Positions 27,192 to 36,902 of a stretch of DNA of 64,000 nt are shown piece by piece. Made by a program: the position numbers and the translations under genes. The stretch is from CBINFS01 sp966250015 (GTDB lineage: Bacteria > Bacteroidota > Rhodothermia > Rhodothermales > DASSAV01): contig CBINFS010000011.1 of assembly GCA_966250015.1 (NCBI GenBank), positions 1-64,000 of the forward strand, read 5' to 3'. The stretch's first letter is position 1. Each line of letters opens with the position of its first letter. Below the pieces are notes generated by a model that was not told where the DNA came from, did no database searches, and was given only the letters and a program-made list of their open reading frames with translations.

Positions 27192-27770
27192 CTACTGGTA
27201 GAGCCCATGTTTCTCGATGTACGCGAGCACCGGCTCCGGAACGAGATAACGAATCGACCGGCCCTTACGGCGCATGGCGCGAATCTGCTCGGCGGAAACT
27301 TCGAGCAGCGGCGCGTCGACGACGTGAATCCGGTTCGAATAGCCCTCGATGGACGCGGGAAGCTCGTACCCGGGCCTGCCGTATACGATGAGCTCGACCC
27401 GTTCGAGGATCTCGTCCGGTCGGTACCACGCATCGAACGTGGCCATCGAGTCTCCGCCGAGCAGGAGTGAAAATGTGGTATCCGGACTGGCCTCCTGGAG
27501 GGCACGGATGGTCATTACGGTGTACGAAACTCCTCCCATCCGGTACTCGACGTCAGAGACCTCGAAGCCGGCATTTCTCTCGACCGCGAGACGGGTCATC
27601 TCGAAGCGGTGCTCGAACGGCGCCAGCTCCGCCACTTGCTTGTGAGGCGGTTGAAAGCTCGGAATCCAGACGATGCGATCGAGACGGTACCAATCGCGGA
27701 TTTGCTCCGCGACGATGAGGTGGGCGATGTGTGGAGGATTGAAGGAGCCTCCAAAGATTCCGACGTGCAT
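27192..27770 (-). CDS. nadD: Nicotinate-nucleotide adenylyltransferase
   Basis: A 192-residue NadD, which joins nicotinate mononucleotide and ATP to form deamido-NAD. It begins with the nucleotidyltransferase motif GGSFNPPHIAHL and has FLLGGDSMATFDAWYRPDEI and the C-terminal VSAEQIRAMRRKGRSIRYLVP, a variant of the usual ISST-x-IR signature. It is preceded by bamD and followed by the GH3 gene in one leftward run. Confidence 0.95.
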   Translation of the reverse strand: MHVGIFGGSFNPPHIAHLIVAEQIRDWYRLDRIVWIPSFQPPHKQVAELAPFEHRFEMTRLAVERNAGFEVSDVEYRMGGVSYTVMTIRALQEASPDTTFSLLLGGDSMATFDAWYRPDEILERVELIVYGRPGYELPASIEGYSNRIHVVDAPLLEVSAEQIRAMRRKGRSIRYLVPEPVLAYIEKHGLYQ

Positions 27771-27871
27771 ACGGCAAAGGCGGGTGAAGCGTCAGCAACC
27801 GCCCCCGGAACCGGCCGGGGTCTCCTGTCGAACCGTTTAGCCGGCAGGAATTCGTGGGATCCGACGCACGC

Positions 27872-28678
27872 CTACACCTGCTCCGCGAGCACTTCCAGAC
27901 GGGAGGAAGCCTCCCGGTAGAGCGCTTCCGCCTCCTTGATCAGCGGGCTGTCGGGGAAAATCTGGACCAACCGCTCGTAATTTGCAATCGCACTTCTCAG
28001 GCGCTCCGGCTGGCGCTCGACCACGCTCTCGGCGCTGAACGCGACGTACGACCGAATGGCGCCGAGCAGGGCGTCGTCGGCCCACGACGTATCCGGATAG
28101 CGGTCGAAAGCATTCTCGTACGTGATCGCGGCCGCTTCGTAGAGCTCACGGCGTTCGTAAAGCTCGGCGGCCGCCACCTCCTTGCGCGCCATCTTCTCCC
28201 GGAGCTCTGTTATGCGCGCCTCGGCATCGGCCACCAGCGGGCTGTCCGGATACCGTTCGATGAACATCCTGAACTCGTTGACCGCACGCTGGGTGTCCGT
28301 CTGATCCATCTGGTACGGGGGCGACATTTCGTAATACGCCATCGCCCGCTCGTACTCCGCCTCGGCACGGCGCGGGTCACTCCGGTAGAGCTGCGAGAAG
28401 CGGCTGTATTCGTTCGCAGCGAGGATGTACTCCCCGTTCCCGTAGTACGACCGGGCGAGGTATAGCTGCGCATCGGCTGCCCACTCGTGGGCGCGCCCGT
28501 AGTTGAACGACGCCTGCAGGTACTCGATGGCACGGTCGTACTTCCCGCGATCGTAAAAAGCCTTGCCCTTCTCGAAGGCTTCCTGCGGAGAGTCGTAGCG
28601 GATCCGTCCCGATCCGCCGCATCCCGCCAGGACTACGACAAACAAAAGTGCAACGAGCTTAGCAGTGCATCTGGTCAT
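27872..28678 (-). CDS. bamD: Outer-membrane assembly lipoprotein BamD
   Basis: A 268-residue lipoprotein with signal peptide and lipobox LAGC (about residue 20), followed by a row of TPR-type helices: EAFEKGKAFYDRGKYDRAIEYLQ, YLARSYYGNGEYILAANEYSRF, FRMFIERYPDSPL. This is the YfiO/BamD layout, a TPR scaffold of the beta-barrel assembly machine in the periplasm. Length is near the usual 245-280. Confidence 0.92.
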   Translation of the reverse strand: MTRCTAKLVALLFVVVLAGCGGSGRIRYDSPQEAFEKGKAFYDRGKYDRAIEYLQASFNYGRAHEWAADAQLYLARSYYGNGEYILAANEYSRFSQLYRSDPRRAEAEYERAMAYYEMSPPYQMDQTDTQRAVNEFRMFIERYPDSPLVADAEARITELREKMARKEVAAAELYERRELYEAAAITYENAFDRYPDTSWADDALLGAIRSYVAFSAESVVERQPERLRSAIANYERLVQIFPDSPLIKEAEALYREASSRLEVLAEQV

Positions 28679-28793
28679 GTTCTATCGATCAACAGGTACG
28701 GTTTGGACAGGCTGTCGCACCTGCGCCTTTGGATTCCATATCCGTGCTCTACGGATCAGATTAGTACGTGGGGTTATGCGCCCTGTTCCACGT

Positions 28794-30236
28794 TTAGTTG
28801 AGCAGGCGGACCCGGTCGTTCCGGTAGCCGAAGATGAACAGCGCCCGGTTCACGTTGCCGCCGTCGAAGTGGATTCGGGTCCCGATCCCCCGGTATTCGG
28901 GCGCCTCCCGGAGAGCGTCAGCCAGCGACGGCCCTGATCCGAGGTGCTGAAGCAGATACCGCGTAACGTCGTATCCGGTAAAGGCCAGGCGCGTCTCTTC
29001 GGCCGCCGGCTCGTGCCCGACAACAGTGCGGTACCGCTCCAGAAAATCCCTTACTGCGGCATCCGACTCCGCAACGTAAAAATCGTTCGTATACGTGGTA
29101 AGGTACCTGCTCGCATGTTCACTAACGTTCAGGTCGTGCCAGTTCTTATTCCCGAGCACGATGAAATGAGCATTAATGGAGGCCAGGTCCTCGAGGACCG
29201 CCTGGATGAGCGCGGGGGCATTGCTCCCGGAAATCGGGAGGTAGAGCGCGTCGATCTGCTCGAGTAAGGCCGGGTCCAGCTCGTCGGGCAGCGAATACCA
29301 GCCTCGTGATCCGGAAAGCAGCTTCATGAAGAGGACCTGTGCGCCAAGCTGGAGGGCTTCGTCCTGAAATCCTTCGGCCATCCGCTCGCTGTCGCGGTCC
29401 TGTAGCTCTGCGACGATGCCGAAGCTGCTGAGGCCTCGCTCCTCGATAGCGTAGCGGGCCATCCGGCGCCCGCGCTCGGTGATAGTCGGATTGGCCTGGA
29501 ACACGTACTGTCGATCCTCGGAAACCGACTCCTCCGTCGCAAGCGGCGCGACGAGCACCAGCTCTGCGCGTTCGGCCACCTCGGCGGCTGCCCGTGCCTC
29601 GTCGCTGAAAATGGGGCCGATCACCGCCTCGACGTCTTCCTGAGCGAGGGCGTTCAGTGCTTCACGCGCCCCCGAGGCGTTGCTTCGGGTATCACGAAAG
29701 ACCATACGCACGGTAGGAAAGCCGCCGTCGTTGTGCTCGTCCACGGCGAGGCGTATGCCGGTAAACATCGCCTGCGTGAGCCTCGGATCGCCGGTCAGCG
29801 GCAGCGCAATACCCAGGTCCCGGACGGAGGCCCGTTCGTCCTCCAGTGCCATCCCCCGCCTGGCCAGCTCCTGCAATGCCCGCGCTTCGTCGAGGTAGCC
29901 GCTGGTCGGATACCCTTCGATCAGCTCGGCGAGCGTCTCGTTGGCGCCCGCGTAGTCCCCCTGCCGGTACTGCGCCTTGGCGGCCATCAGCAGGGCGGCG
30001 GTGGTCTTGCGATTGAGCGGGTAGGCCGAGTAGACGAGGCGAAAACGGCGGTAGGCCATCCCGTAGTCGGCCTGTTCGAACGCTTCGAGGGCCTGTTCGA
30101 AAGCCTGTTCCGCGTCGGCGACCTGCGGGAGCGGTGACGGTTCATCCTGCGCCTGCACCGGCCGAACCGCCGGCAAGACCAGCAGAATCAGTAACGGAAG
30201 CAACCGGTACAGCCTCTGAATCCGTCGCTCCCGCAC
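28794..30236 (-). CDS. LppC-like periplasmic receptor with TPR region
   Basis: A 480-residue exported protein. After a signal peptide (LLPLLILLVLPAVRPVQAQ) comes a TPR part (about 35-120), then a type I periplasmic-binding fold (about 130-470) with IALPLTGDPRLTQAMFTGIRLA and GPIFSDEARAA. This arrangement resembles LppC/LpoA-like proteins and ABC ligand receptors; no permease gene is near. GTG 30236 is the likely start: GGGAG from the guaA end lies 7 bases upstream, and the ATG at 30284 would overlap guaA. It precedes bamD on the same strand. Confidence 0.82.
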   Translation of the reverse strand: MRERRIQRLYRLLPLLILLVLPAVRPVQAQDEPSPLPQVADAEQAFEQALEAFEQADYGMAYRRFRLVYSAYPLNRKTTAALLMAAKAQYRQGDYAGANETLAELIEGYPTSGYLDEARALQELARRGMALEDERASVRDLGIALPLTGDPRLTQAMFTGIRLAVDEHNDGGFPTVRMVFRDTRSNASGAREALNALAQEDVEAVIGPIFSDEARAAAEVAERAELVLVAPLATEESVSEDRQYVFQANPTITERGRRMARYAIEERGLSSFGIVAELQDRDSERMAEGFQDEALQLGAQVLFMKLLSGSRGWYSLPDELDPALLEQIDALYLPISGSNAPALIQAVLEDLASINAHFIVLGNKNWHDLNVSEHASRYLTTYTNDFYVAESDAAVRDFLERYRTVVGHEPAAEETRLAFTGYDVTRYLLQHLGSGPSLADALREAPEYRGIGTRIHFDGGNVNRALFIFGYRNDRVRLLN

Positions 30237-30240
30237 GGTG

Positions 30241-31809
30241 TCACTCCCATTCAATGGTAGCCGGTGGTTTTGAGCTGATGTCATAGACCGTACGATTAAT
30301 GCCCCTGATCTCGTTGACGATTCGGTTCGAAACGCGTGCGAGGAACTCGTAGGGCAGCTGTGCCCAGTCGGCCGTCATGCCGTCGACGCTCGTAACGGCC
30401 CGGAGCGCACAGACGTTTTCATACGTCCTTACGTCTCCCATCACACCCACACTCTGTACGGGCAGCAGAACGGCGAATGCCTGCCAGACCTTGTCGTACA
30501 AGCCGCTCTGCTTCAACTCCTCGATGAAGATGGCGTCGGCCTTCCGGAGCAGCTCGAGCCCTTCGCGCGTCACCGCACCCACCACGCGGATCGCAAGGCC
30601 AGGACCAGGGAACGGGTGGCGGCCGATGATCGCCTCCGGCACGCCGAGCAGCCTCCCGACGGCCCGCACCTCGTCCTTGAAAAACTCCCTGAAAGGCTCG
30701 ATCAGCTCGAAGTTCAGCTTTTCGGGCAGGCCTCCTACGTTGTGGTGCGACTTGATCGTCGCCGACGGCCCCTTGAACGACACGCTCTCGATCACGTCGG
30801 GGTACAGCGTGCCCTGTGCCAGGAACTCCGGCCGGTGGCCAAGCTCCTTCGACAGATCCTCGACCGCCTGCTCGAACACCTCGATGAACGTGTTCCCGAT
30901 GATCTTGCGTTTTTGCTCGGGATCGGTCACCCCTTCGAGCCGTGAGATGAACAGCTCGGAGGCATCCACCGCCTTGAGGCGGATGTGGAAGTGATCGCGA
31001 AACGTCTCTTGAACCTGCTCCCACTCGCCCAGCCGCAGCAGACCGTGGTTCACGAATACACACGTGAGCTGGTCGCCGATCGCCTGGTGCAGCAGCACGG
31101 CCGCAACGGACGAGTCGACGCCCCCCGAAAGCCCCAGGATGACGTGCCGGTCCCCCACCTGCTTGCGGATCTCTTCGGTCTTCTCGGCGACGAACGAGGC
31201 CGGCGTCCAGTCTCCCCGGCAGCCGCAGATCTTGAGGGCGAAGTTTTCGAGCAGGCGCCGGCCGTAATCGGTGTGAACGACCTCCGGATGAAACTGGACC
31301 CCATAGTGCGGGCTGTCGCTCGCCTTGACGGCGGCAACGGGCGCGTTGTCCGTGTGGGCCAGCAGGAAGTAATCGGGGGGTACACGGGTCAGGTGATCGC
31401 CGTGGCTCATCCAGACGTTCGACCCGGTCGGAACGCCCTCGAAAAGGTCCGAATCGTCGTCGACGATGATGCTCGCCCTGCCGAACTCGCGCCGGTCGGC
31501 TCGTGCGACCTCGCCACCCCTTGCACGGGCGATGGCGTGGAGGCCGTAGCAAATGCCCAGCACGGGCACCGGCGAACCGTCGTCGCGCGTGAGGTGCAGC
31601 ACTTCTTCCGCAAGCTGCGGGGCGCCCTCGTCGTAGATCGAGCAAGGGCCGCCCGAAAGCACGATCCCTTTCGGACGCATCGCGGCCAGATCCTCCGTCG
31701 AGATCGTACAGGGCACGATCTCCGAATAAACACCCACCTCCCGGATACGCCGCGCAATGAGCTGCGTGTACTGAGAGCCAAAATCGAGTATTACGATGCG
31801 TTCGTGCAT
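30241..31809 (-). CDS. guaA: GMP synthase (glutamine-hydrolysing)
   Basis: A 522-residue two-part enzyme converting XMP to GMP. The glutaminase part (1-190) has C87 in VLGICYGLHA and the His-Glu pair in GVQFHPEV. The ATP pyrophosphatase part has the P loop LGLSGGVDSSVAA, and the C-terminal dimer domain ends in NRTVYDISSKPPATIEWE. It is followed 4 bases later by the LppC-like gene, so the two are almost certainly co-translated. Confidence 0.98.
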   Translation of the reverse strand: MHERIVILDFGSQYTQLIARRIREVGVYSEIVPCTISTEDLAAMRPKGIVLSGGPCSIYDEGAPQLAEEVLHLTRDDGSPVPVLGICYGLHAIARARGGEVARADRREFGRASIIVDDDSDLFEGVPTGSNVWMSHGDHLTRVPPDYFLLAHTDNAPVAAVKASDSPHYGVQFHPEVVHTDYGRRLLENFALKICGCRGDWTPASFVAEKTEEIRKQVGDRHVILGLSGGVDSSVAAVLLHQAIGDQLTCVFVNHGLLRLGEWEQVQETFRDHFHIRLKAVDASELFISRLEGVTDPEQKRKIIGNTFIEVFEQAVEDLSKELGHRPEFLAQGTLYPDVIESVSFKGPSATIKSHHNVGGLPEKLNFELIEPFREFFKDEVRAVGRLLGVPEAIIGRHPFPGPGLAIRVVGAVTREGLELLRKADAIFIEELKQSGLYDKVWQAFAVLLPVQSVGVMGDVRTYENVCALRAVTSVDGMTADWAQLPYEFLARVSNRIVNEIRGINRTVYDISSKPPATIEWE

Positions 31810-31855
31810 GCTGCTGCGGAAAATTACCTCTAAAGACGATCCGGCTGGAACTGAT

Positions 31856-32239
31856 TCAACCGATAAGGGCCGAGTACGCCTCAGCCGTCAGCAAGGATTC
31901 GATCGATTCGGCATTTTCCACTTCGATCCGAATCATCCAGCCCGCGCCGTACGGGTCCTCGTTGACCAGCTCCGGATTCGAGTCGAGCTGCGTGTTGACT
32001 TCGACGATTTTTCCCGCAACAGGCATGTACAGCTCCGACACGGTCTTGACCGCCTCGACGGTTCCAAAGGCTTCATCCTGGGCCAGCGTCGTCCCCTCTT
32101 CTTTCAACTCGACGTACACGACGTCCCCCAGTTCCTGCTGAGCAAAATCCGTGATCCCGACGGTCGCCAGTTTGCCATCCGCATCGAGCCGAATCCATTC
32201 GTGCTCTTTCGTGTAGCGTAGTTCGTCCGGAATTACCAT
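31856..32239 (-). CDS. gcvH: Glycine cleavage system H protein
   Basis: A 127-residue H protein, which carries the lipoyl arm shuttling the aminomethyl group between P and T proteins. The lipoylation site is K65 in GTVEAVKTVSELY. ATG 32239 (MVIPDELRYTKEHEW) gives the standard length; upstream residues of the longer frame are not part of the family. No gcvP or gcvT gene is near. Confidence 0.96.
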   Translation of the reverse strand: MVIPDELRYTKEHEWIRLDADGKLATVGITDFAQQELGDVVYVELKEEGTTLAQDEAFGTVEAVKTVSELYMPVAGKIVEVNTQLDSNPELVNEDPYGAGWMIRIEVENAESIESLLTAEAYSALIG

Positions 32240-32366
32240 GTTTAAAACCTCGATCGAGTTTGAGCGCCGGTTAAATACAATCAAAAAAGGTACTGAGTGG
32301 AGGGACTGTGCCATTCAATGGCGCCCGCCGGCCGGTATTATAACACCTGTACCGCTCAGTTACCCC

Positions 32367-32398
32367 AATAAAAAACCCGTTAAAGAACCTTTACGGTT
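32367..32398 (-). terminator. Rho-independent terminator after accC
   Basis: On the minus strand AACCGTAAAG pairs with CTTTAACGGGTT (two bulges) and is followed by TTTTTATT. It starts 19 bases after the accC stop and separates the efp-accB-accC transcript from gcvH-guaA. Confidence 0.75.
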
Positions 32399-32416
32399 GA
32401 GACTCCCTCGCGAAGG

Positions 32417-33766
32417 TCACACCGTCTCCGGCGCGAACTCGAAGGAATCCAGGAAGTGGGTGTCGAATTTCCCATTGCGGAAGTTTTCGTCCTGCATCAG
32501 CTGGCTGTGGAAGGGGATCGTGGTCGGTACTCCTTCGATGACGAACTCGTCGAGCGCCCGCCGCATCTTTCGAATGGCCAGCTCGCGCGTGCTCGCCCTG
32601 ACGATCAGCTTCGCGATCATCGAATCGTAGTACGGAGGAATTTTGTACCCGGCATAGACGTGGGTATCCACACGTACGCCGGGACCTCCTGGAGGGTGGA
32701 ACGTCGTAACGGTACCCGGCGACGGCCTGAACTGGCGCGCCGGGTCCTCCGCGTTGATCCGGCACTCGATGGCGTGCCCACTTGGCGTGTAGTCGCCCCA
32801 GGTGATCCTTTCCCCCATCGCCACCCGGATCTGGTGCTCTATTAGGTCGACGCCCGTCACTGCTTCCGTCACGGGGTGCTCCACCTGGATGCGGGTATTC
32901 ATCTCCATGAAGTAGAAGTCCCCATTGGCATCCACGAGGAACTCGACGGTCCCGGCGCCTTCGTAATTGACCGACTCCGCGCCGCGGACGGCAGCCTCGC
33001 CCATTTTTTGGCGTAGCGCCGGATCGACCACGGGCGACGGCGACTCCTCGAGCAGCTTCTGGTGACGCCGCTGGATCGAGCACTCACGCTCGCCGTAGTG
33101 CACGACGCCCCCCTGCCCGTCCCCCAACAACTGGATTTCGACGTGGCGCGGGTGGTCGATGTATTTTTCGACGTAAACCTCCAGGTTTCCGAACGCCGCC
33201 TCGGCTTCGCTCCGTGCTGCGTTGAAACTCCGCTCGAAGTCCTGCTCGCGGTGGACGATGCGCATCCCGCGTCCGCCGCCGCCCGCGCTCGCCTTGATGA
33301 TGACCGGGTAGCCGATCTCAGCGGCCACCCGCTGCCCCTCCTTCACGTTTTCGATCGTGCCGTCCGAGCCTGCCACCACGGGGACTCCCGCGCGCCGCAT
33401 CGTTTCCTTGGCCAGGCTCTTGTCGCCCATCAGGCGGATGGTTTCGGCCGATGGGCCGATGAACTTGATGCCGTGATCCTGGCAGACGACGCTGAAATCA
33501 GGGTTCTCGGCGAGAAAACCGTATCCGGGGTGGATCGCGTCGACGCCCGTCACCTCCGCCGCTGCGATGATCCGATCCATCTTCAGGTAGCTGTCGCGCG
33601 AGGCGGGCGCGCCGATGCACACCGCTTCGTCCGCATACCGTACGTGAAGTGAATCGCGATCGGCCGTCGAATAGACGGCTACCGTCTTCAGCCCCATCTC
33701 GTGGCACGTCCGGATGATCCTGAGGGCGATCTCGCCGCGATTGGCAATCAGTACTTTCTTGATCAC
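32417..33766 (-). CDS. accC: Acetyl-CoA carboxylase, biotin carboxylase subunit
   Basis: A 449-residue ATP-grasp enzyme that carboxylates biotin on AccB with bicarbonate and ATP, the first step of fatty-acid synthesis. It has MIKKVLIANRGEIALRI, the glycine-rich lid GGGGRGMRIV, and ECSIQRRHQKLLEE. C-terminal RIVHREQDF and EMNTRIQVEHPVTE hold catalytic residues. Length is normal. It is third after efp and accB. Confidence 0.98.
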   Translation of the reverse strand: MIKKVLIANRGEIALRIIRTCHEMGLKTVAVYSTADRDSLHVRYADEAVCIGAPASRDSYLKMDRIIAAAEVTGVDAIHPGYGFLAENPDFSVVCQDHGIKFIGPSAETIRLMGDKSLAKETMRRAGVPVVAGSDGTIENVKEGQRVAAEIGYPVIIKASAGGGGRGMRIVHREQDFERSFNAARSEAEAAFGNLEVYVEKYIDHPRHVEIQLLGDGQGGVVHYGERECSIQRRHQKLLEESPSPVVDPALRQKMGEAAVRGAESVNYEGAGTVEFLVDANGDFYFMEMNTRIQVEHPVTEAVTGVDLIEHQIRVAMGERITWGDYTPSGHAIECRINAEDPARQFRPSPGTVTTFHPPGGPGVRVDTHVYAGYKIPPYYDSMIAKLIVRASTRELAIRKMRRALDEFVIEGVPTTIPFHSQLMQDENFRNGKFDTHFLDSFEFAPETV

Positions 33767-33826
33767 GGGCGTATGTATTCCGGGTATTTACGAGGGTGCC
33801 TCAACAGGACCGACCATTCGGCGACG

Positions 33827-34351
33827 TCACTCCACCTCGATGACAAAAAGCGGCTGATCGTACTCCACAGGCTCACCGTTCCGAACGAGAATCTGCCGTA
33901 CGATCCCCGGCGTCTCACATTCGATCTCGTTCATGAGCTTCATGGCTTCGATGATACACAGCGTATCGCCGGCATTGACGTGATCCCCGATCTGGATGAA
34001 GGGAGGAGAATCGGGGGATGGGGCTTCGTAGAACGTGCCGACGATGGGCGCGCGGACGATCACCTCTTTTGTTGAGACGGAAACGGGCGCTTCTTCCTTT
34101 TTCTCCGGAGCGGGTTGCGGCGACGCCGCGTTCGTCGTGACGGGCGGAGCAGGCGCGGGCGTCGGGGGCTGCGGGGGCGCGGGGTACCCCATCGGCGCGT
34201 ACCCGAAGGGCGCCATCATCGGCGGCTGCACCATCACCGACGGCATGTTCTTCCGGATGGTTACCTTGTACCCGTCCTCTTCAATCTCCACTTCCGCAAC
34301 ATCACTCTCCGCAACGATTTTCAGGAGTTCTCTTATTTGCTTCAAATCCAT
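33827..34351 (-). CDS. accB: Biotin carboxyl carrier protein of acetyl-CoA carboxylase
   Basis: A 174-residue BCCP carrying biotin on K138 in IIEAMKLMNEIECE, in a C-terminal biotinyl domain (about 95-174). The N terminus (MDLKQIRELLKIVAESD) and a Pro/Ala-rich linker (40-90) are typical. ATG 34351 has GTGAGG 6 bases upstream and fixes the start. It lies 60 bases before accC. Confidence 0.97.
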   Translation of the reverse strand: MDLKQIRELLKIVAESDVAEVEIEEDGYKVTIRKNMPSVMVQPPMMAPFGYAPMGYPAPPQPPTPAPAPPVTTNAASPQPAPEKKEEAPVSVSTKEVIVRAPIVGTFYEAPSPDSPPFIQIGDHVNAGDTLCIIEAMKLMNEIECETPGIVRQILVRNGEPVEYDQPLFVIEVE

Positions 34352-34413
34352 GCGTGGCCTCACGGAAAATGTACGTGAAAGAAGACGGCAAACCGGCGCC
34401 GCTTGGAAATTGA

Positions 34414-34980
34414 TTACTGCGATACCCGCGTGATGTACTCGCGCGTCTCCGTGTTGACCCGTATCACGTCCCCTTCGTTCACGAAAAGGGGCACGTTGAT
34501 GACGGCGCCGCTCTCGAGGGTGGCGGACTTGGTCGCACCCGTAGCCGTATCACCCTTGAGACCGGGTTCGGTGTGAACGACCTTCAGCTCTACGCTCTTG
34601 GCAATCTCTGTCGTCAGCGGCTGCTCCGTCTCGGCGTGGAAGAGAATGTCGATCGTACCGCCCTCCTTCAAAAATTCACGCCCTTCGACGCTGCCCGCGG
34701 GCATGGAGAATTGTTCGTACGTCTCCTCGTTCATGAAGTGGAGCCCGAGGTCGTCCTCGTACAAAAACTGGTGCGGCCTGCGCTCGACGCGAGCGGTTTC
34801 TACTTTCTCACCCGCGCGAAACGTATTATCGAGGACCCTTCCGGTGCGGACGTTTTTGAGCTTCGTACGTACAAAGGCGCCCCCTTTTCCGGGCTTGACG
34901 TGCATAAACTCGACGATCTGCCAGATGTCGCCGTTCCAGACGATTGCCAGCCCGTTCCGAAAATCACTAGTATCTGCCAT
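34414..34980 (-). CDS. efp: Elongation factor P
   Basis: A 188-residue EF-P, which relieves ribosome stalling at proline runs. The three-domain layout is intact. The tip lysine K32 lies in HVKPGKGGAFVRTK, a possible site for post-translational modification, with no modification enzyme gene nearby. It begins the conserved efp-accB-accC cluster. Confidence 0.97.
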   Translation of the reverse strand: MADTSDFRNGLAIVWNGDIWQIVEFMHVKPGKGGAFVRTKLKNVRTGRVLDNTFRAGEKVETARVERRPHQFLYEDDLGLHFMNEETYEQFSMPAGSVEGREFLKEGGTIDILFHAETEQPLTTEIAKSVELKVVHTEPGLKGDTATGATKSATLESGAVINVPLFVNEGDVIRVNTETREYITRVSQ

Positions 34981-35334
34981 ATGCGTGCGCTTGACTCAAG
35001 GAATTATATAAAGACTGGTTAATATACCGTCCGTGGCGCTTTGCTGTCAATTCACGGCGGCTCCGTCAAACTCCAACGTGGCCTCTGTGTTTAGCCCGGG
35101 CCGTTTCGGCCGTACGTCTTCGATGTTTTTTTTCAGGCACGCACCCGACTTTGACGCATTTTTTCGTTCTCACACTTTGAACGATCGTCTGGTACGTGCA
35201 GCCGGTAGATGAGACTGATTCCAAAACGCGCACCGGGAAGTTTGAACGCTTGTAGGAATGTGTTGCCAGACGGCTACCGAGTCCTCTAGAATGGAGACCA
35301 CGACCTTCCCGAGCCAGCCCCATGCGAACGAGCA
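34981..35334. other. Divergent promoter region between efp and the anti-sigma-like gene
   Basis: About 350 bases with no credible gene. An open frame on the minus strand (35066-35371) is basic and low-complexity and looks like chance. The stretch should hold promoters for both efp and the rightward gene at 35335. I see no clear operator or RNA. Confidence 0.35.
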
Positions 35335-35991
35335 ATGGACGACCAACTAAAGCCGATTGACGACTATACACTGGCCGCCTTTATGGCGGGAACGCTGCCC
35401 GAGCAACGGCGCGCCGAGGTGATTGCCTACCTGGCCAACAACGCCGACGCCCGCGAGCTGCTGAAAATGGCCTGTGAGGCGTACGAACACGCCGAACACA
35501 CCGAACTCGATCCCGCAAAGGGAGACGCACCGCGCCTGCCCAGAAAGGCGGACCGCGAAACCCGGCCTGCCGTCCATAGACGGTTCGCTTTACCGAAGTT
35601 CACCCGTATCGCCGTAACGGCCGTCTTCCTGATCGCAGCAGGCCTGGGTATCCGCCAGGCGCTCCTGCCGGACGAAATGTCCCAACGCGGCGGCAGCGGC
35701 GAGTTCATCCAGCTCTCCCTTCCTCGCTCCGTGACCGACCTTTCCTTCAACTGGGAGGACACCCCCGGCGCCGACCGGTACTTCTTCGTGATCTGGGATA
35801 CCGAAGCCGCACAGATCGTCGCCGAGTACGAGACCAAAACGAGCGAGATCGACCCTGACGGGGAGTTCGCCGAAGACCTCGCCGCCAAACTCGAACCCGG
35901 CCGGTCGTACGCGGTGCGCGTCGACGCGATCGACGCCCGCAACCGGCTCGTCGAGAGCTCCAGGACGGAATCGTTCGTCCTGAAGAATTGA
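35335..35991 (+). CDS. Membrane-anchored anti-sigma-like protein
   Basis: A 218-residue single-pass protein. The N-terminal cytoplasmic part (about 1-80) resembles the helical anti-sigma/zinc-finger-associated start (LAAFMAGTLPEQRRAEVIAYLANNADARELL), but without the HCC zinc motif. One membrane helix follows at about 93-108 (IAVTAVFLIAAGLGI), and an outer domain with a fibronectin-like sheet (DLSFNWEDTPGADRYFFVIWD to YAVRVDAID). No sigma-factor gene is adjacent, so the role stays open. It converges on bshB1, 5 bases apart. Confidence 0.7.
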   Translation: MDDQLKPIDDYTLAAFMAGTLPEQRRAEVIAYLANNADARELLKMACEAYEHAEHTELDPAKGDAPRLPRKADRETRPAVHRRFALPKFTRIAVTAVFLIAAGLGIRQALLPDEMSQRGGSGEFIQLSLPRSVTDLSFNWEDTPGADRYFFVIWDTEAAQIVAEYETKTSEIDPDGEFAEDLAAKLEPGRSYAVRVDAIDARNRLVESSRTESFVLKN

Positions 35992-35996
35992 GCGTT

Positions 35997-36764
35997 TTAG
36001 CGGAACGGCTTTTCCTTCTTCAGAGCGGCCACGAGGTCGGTGACGCCGAAAGGCCCGTGCCGGTACAGGAAGGGCTCGCCAAACTCGGCGCCGATCCCGT
36101 ATCCGTACGTCCGCGCCCGCCCTTCGACCCATTTGAAAAACGTCGGGTTCGAAATGAACGTCACCGGCTCGTCCGGCGCCCCTTCGTACTCGGGATCGTA
36201 AAACTGGGAGCGGAAGGCACGGAGCGCCCGGAGGCGCTGCTCCCAGACTTCCGTCACATCGACCACCAGCGTCGGCTCGAATGGGATCGACTGCATGTAG
36301 TGGAGAACGTGATGCGGTCTCCACGGCGCCTGTGGCGTGCCGTCGTCCTCGAATGTCTCGATTTTCCGCAAGCCCGAATAAAAAAGAGCCTCCGTCGACA
36401 GCACGGCGGCGCGGCCGTGATCGGGATGCCGGCACTCCATCGGATTGATCAGCACGATGCGCGGCCGGTAACGCCTCACCATCCGGATGACCTTCAGCCG
36501 GTTCTCAGGCGTGTTCTCGATGTTACCGTCCGGAATACGCAGGTTTTCCCGGATCGAGACGCCCATGACTTCAGCCGCCGCGGCGGCTTCCTGCATGCGA
36601 AGCTCCGGCGTCCCGCGCGACCCGAGCTCTCCTTGCGAAAAATCGACTATTCCAACCCGGTACCCCTGGCGCGTCAGCAGGCACACGGTCCCGCCGGCGC
36701 AGAGCTCGACGTCGTCGGGGTGCGCCGCCAGCGCCAGCACGTCGAGTACAGGCTCATCATTCAT
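35997..36764 (-). CDS. bshB1: Bacillithiol biosynthesis deacetylase (PIG-L family)
   Basis: A 255-residue zinc-dependent PIG-L/LmbE deacetylase. The Zn motif AHPDD near residue 14, GGTVCLLTRQGYRVGIVDFSQGE, and ECRHPDHGRA (distal His) are those of BshB1, which removes acetate from GlcNAc-malate during bacillithiol synthesis. The C-terminal part (FYDPEYEGAPDEPVTFISN) is typical of the B1 subtype. bshA and bshC are not in the window. Bacillithiol synthesis occurs in Bacteroidota relatives and Deinococcus as well as Firmicutes. Confidence 0.92.
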   Translation of the reverse strand: MNDEPVLDVLALAAHPDDVELCAGGTVCLLTRQGYRVGIVDFSQGELGSRGTPELRMQEAAAAAEVMGVSIRENLRIPDGNIENTPENRLKVIRMVRRYRPRIVLINPMECRHPDHGRAAVLSTEALFYSGLRKIETFEDDGTPQAPWRPHHVLHYMQSIPFEPTLVVDVTEVWEQRLRALRAFRSQFYDPEYEGAPDEPVTFISNPTFFKWVEGRARTYGYGIGAEFGEPFLYRHGPFGVTDLVAALKKEKPFR

Positions 36765-36902
36765 CGCAACTTGCGTGTATTAGAACCAATGAGCCGGAAA
36801 GGTCGGTTTTTGACCCATTTACCGGCAATTAAGTTATACGAACAGGCGCCGATACCTGTCCAACGTACTCCCTCCATCCACCACACCAATTTACCCGGCG
36901 CC

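Noticed and set aside
35066..35371. Minus-strand frame between efp and the anti-sigma-like gene
   Set aside because: Arg/Lys-rich shadow with no motif; it also overlaps the start of the better-supported rightward gene.
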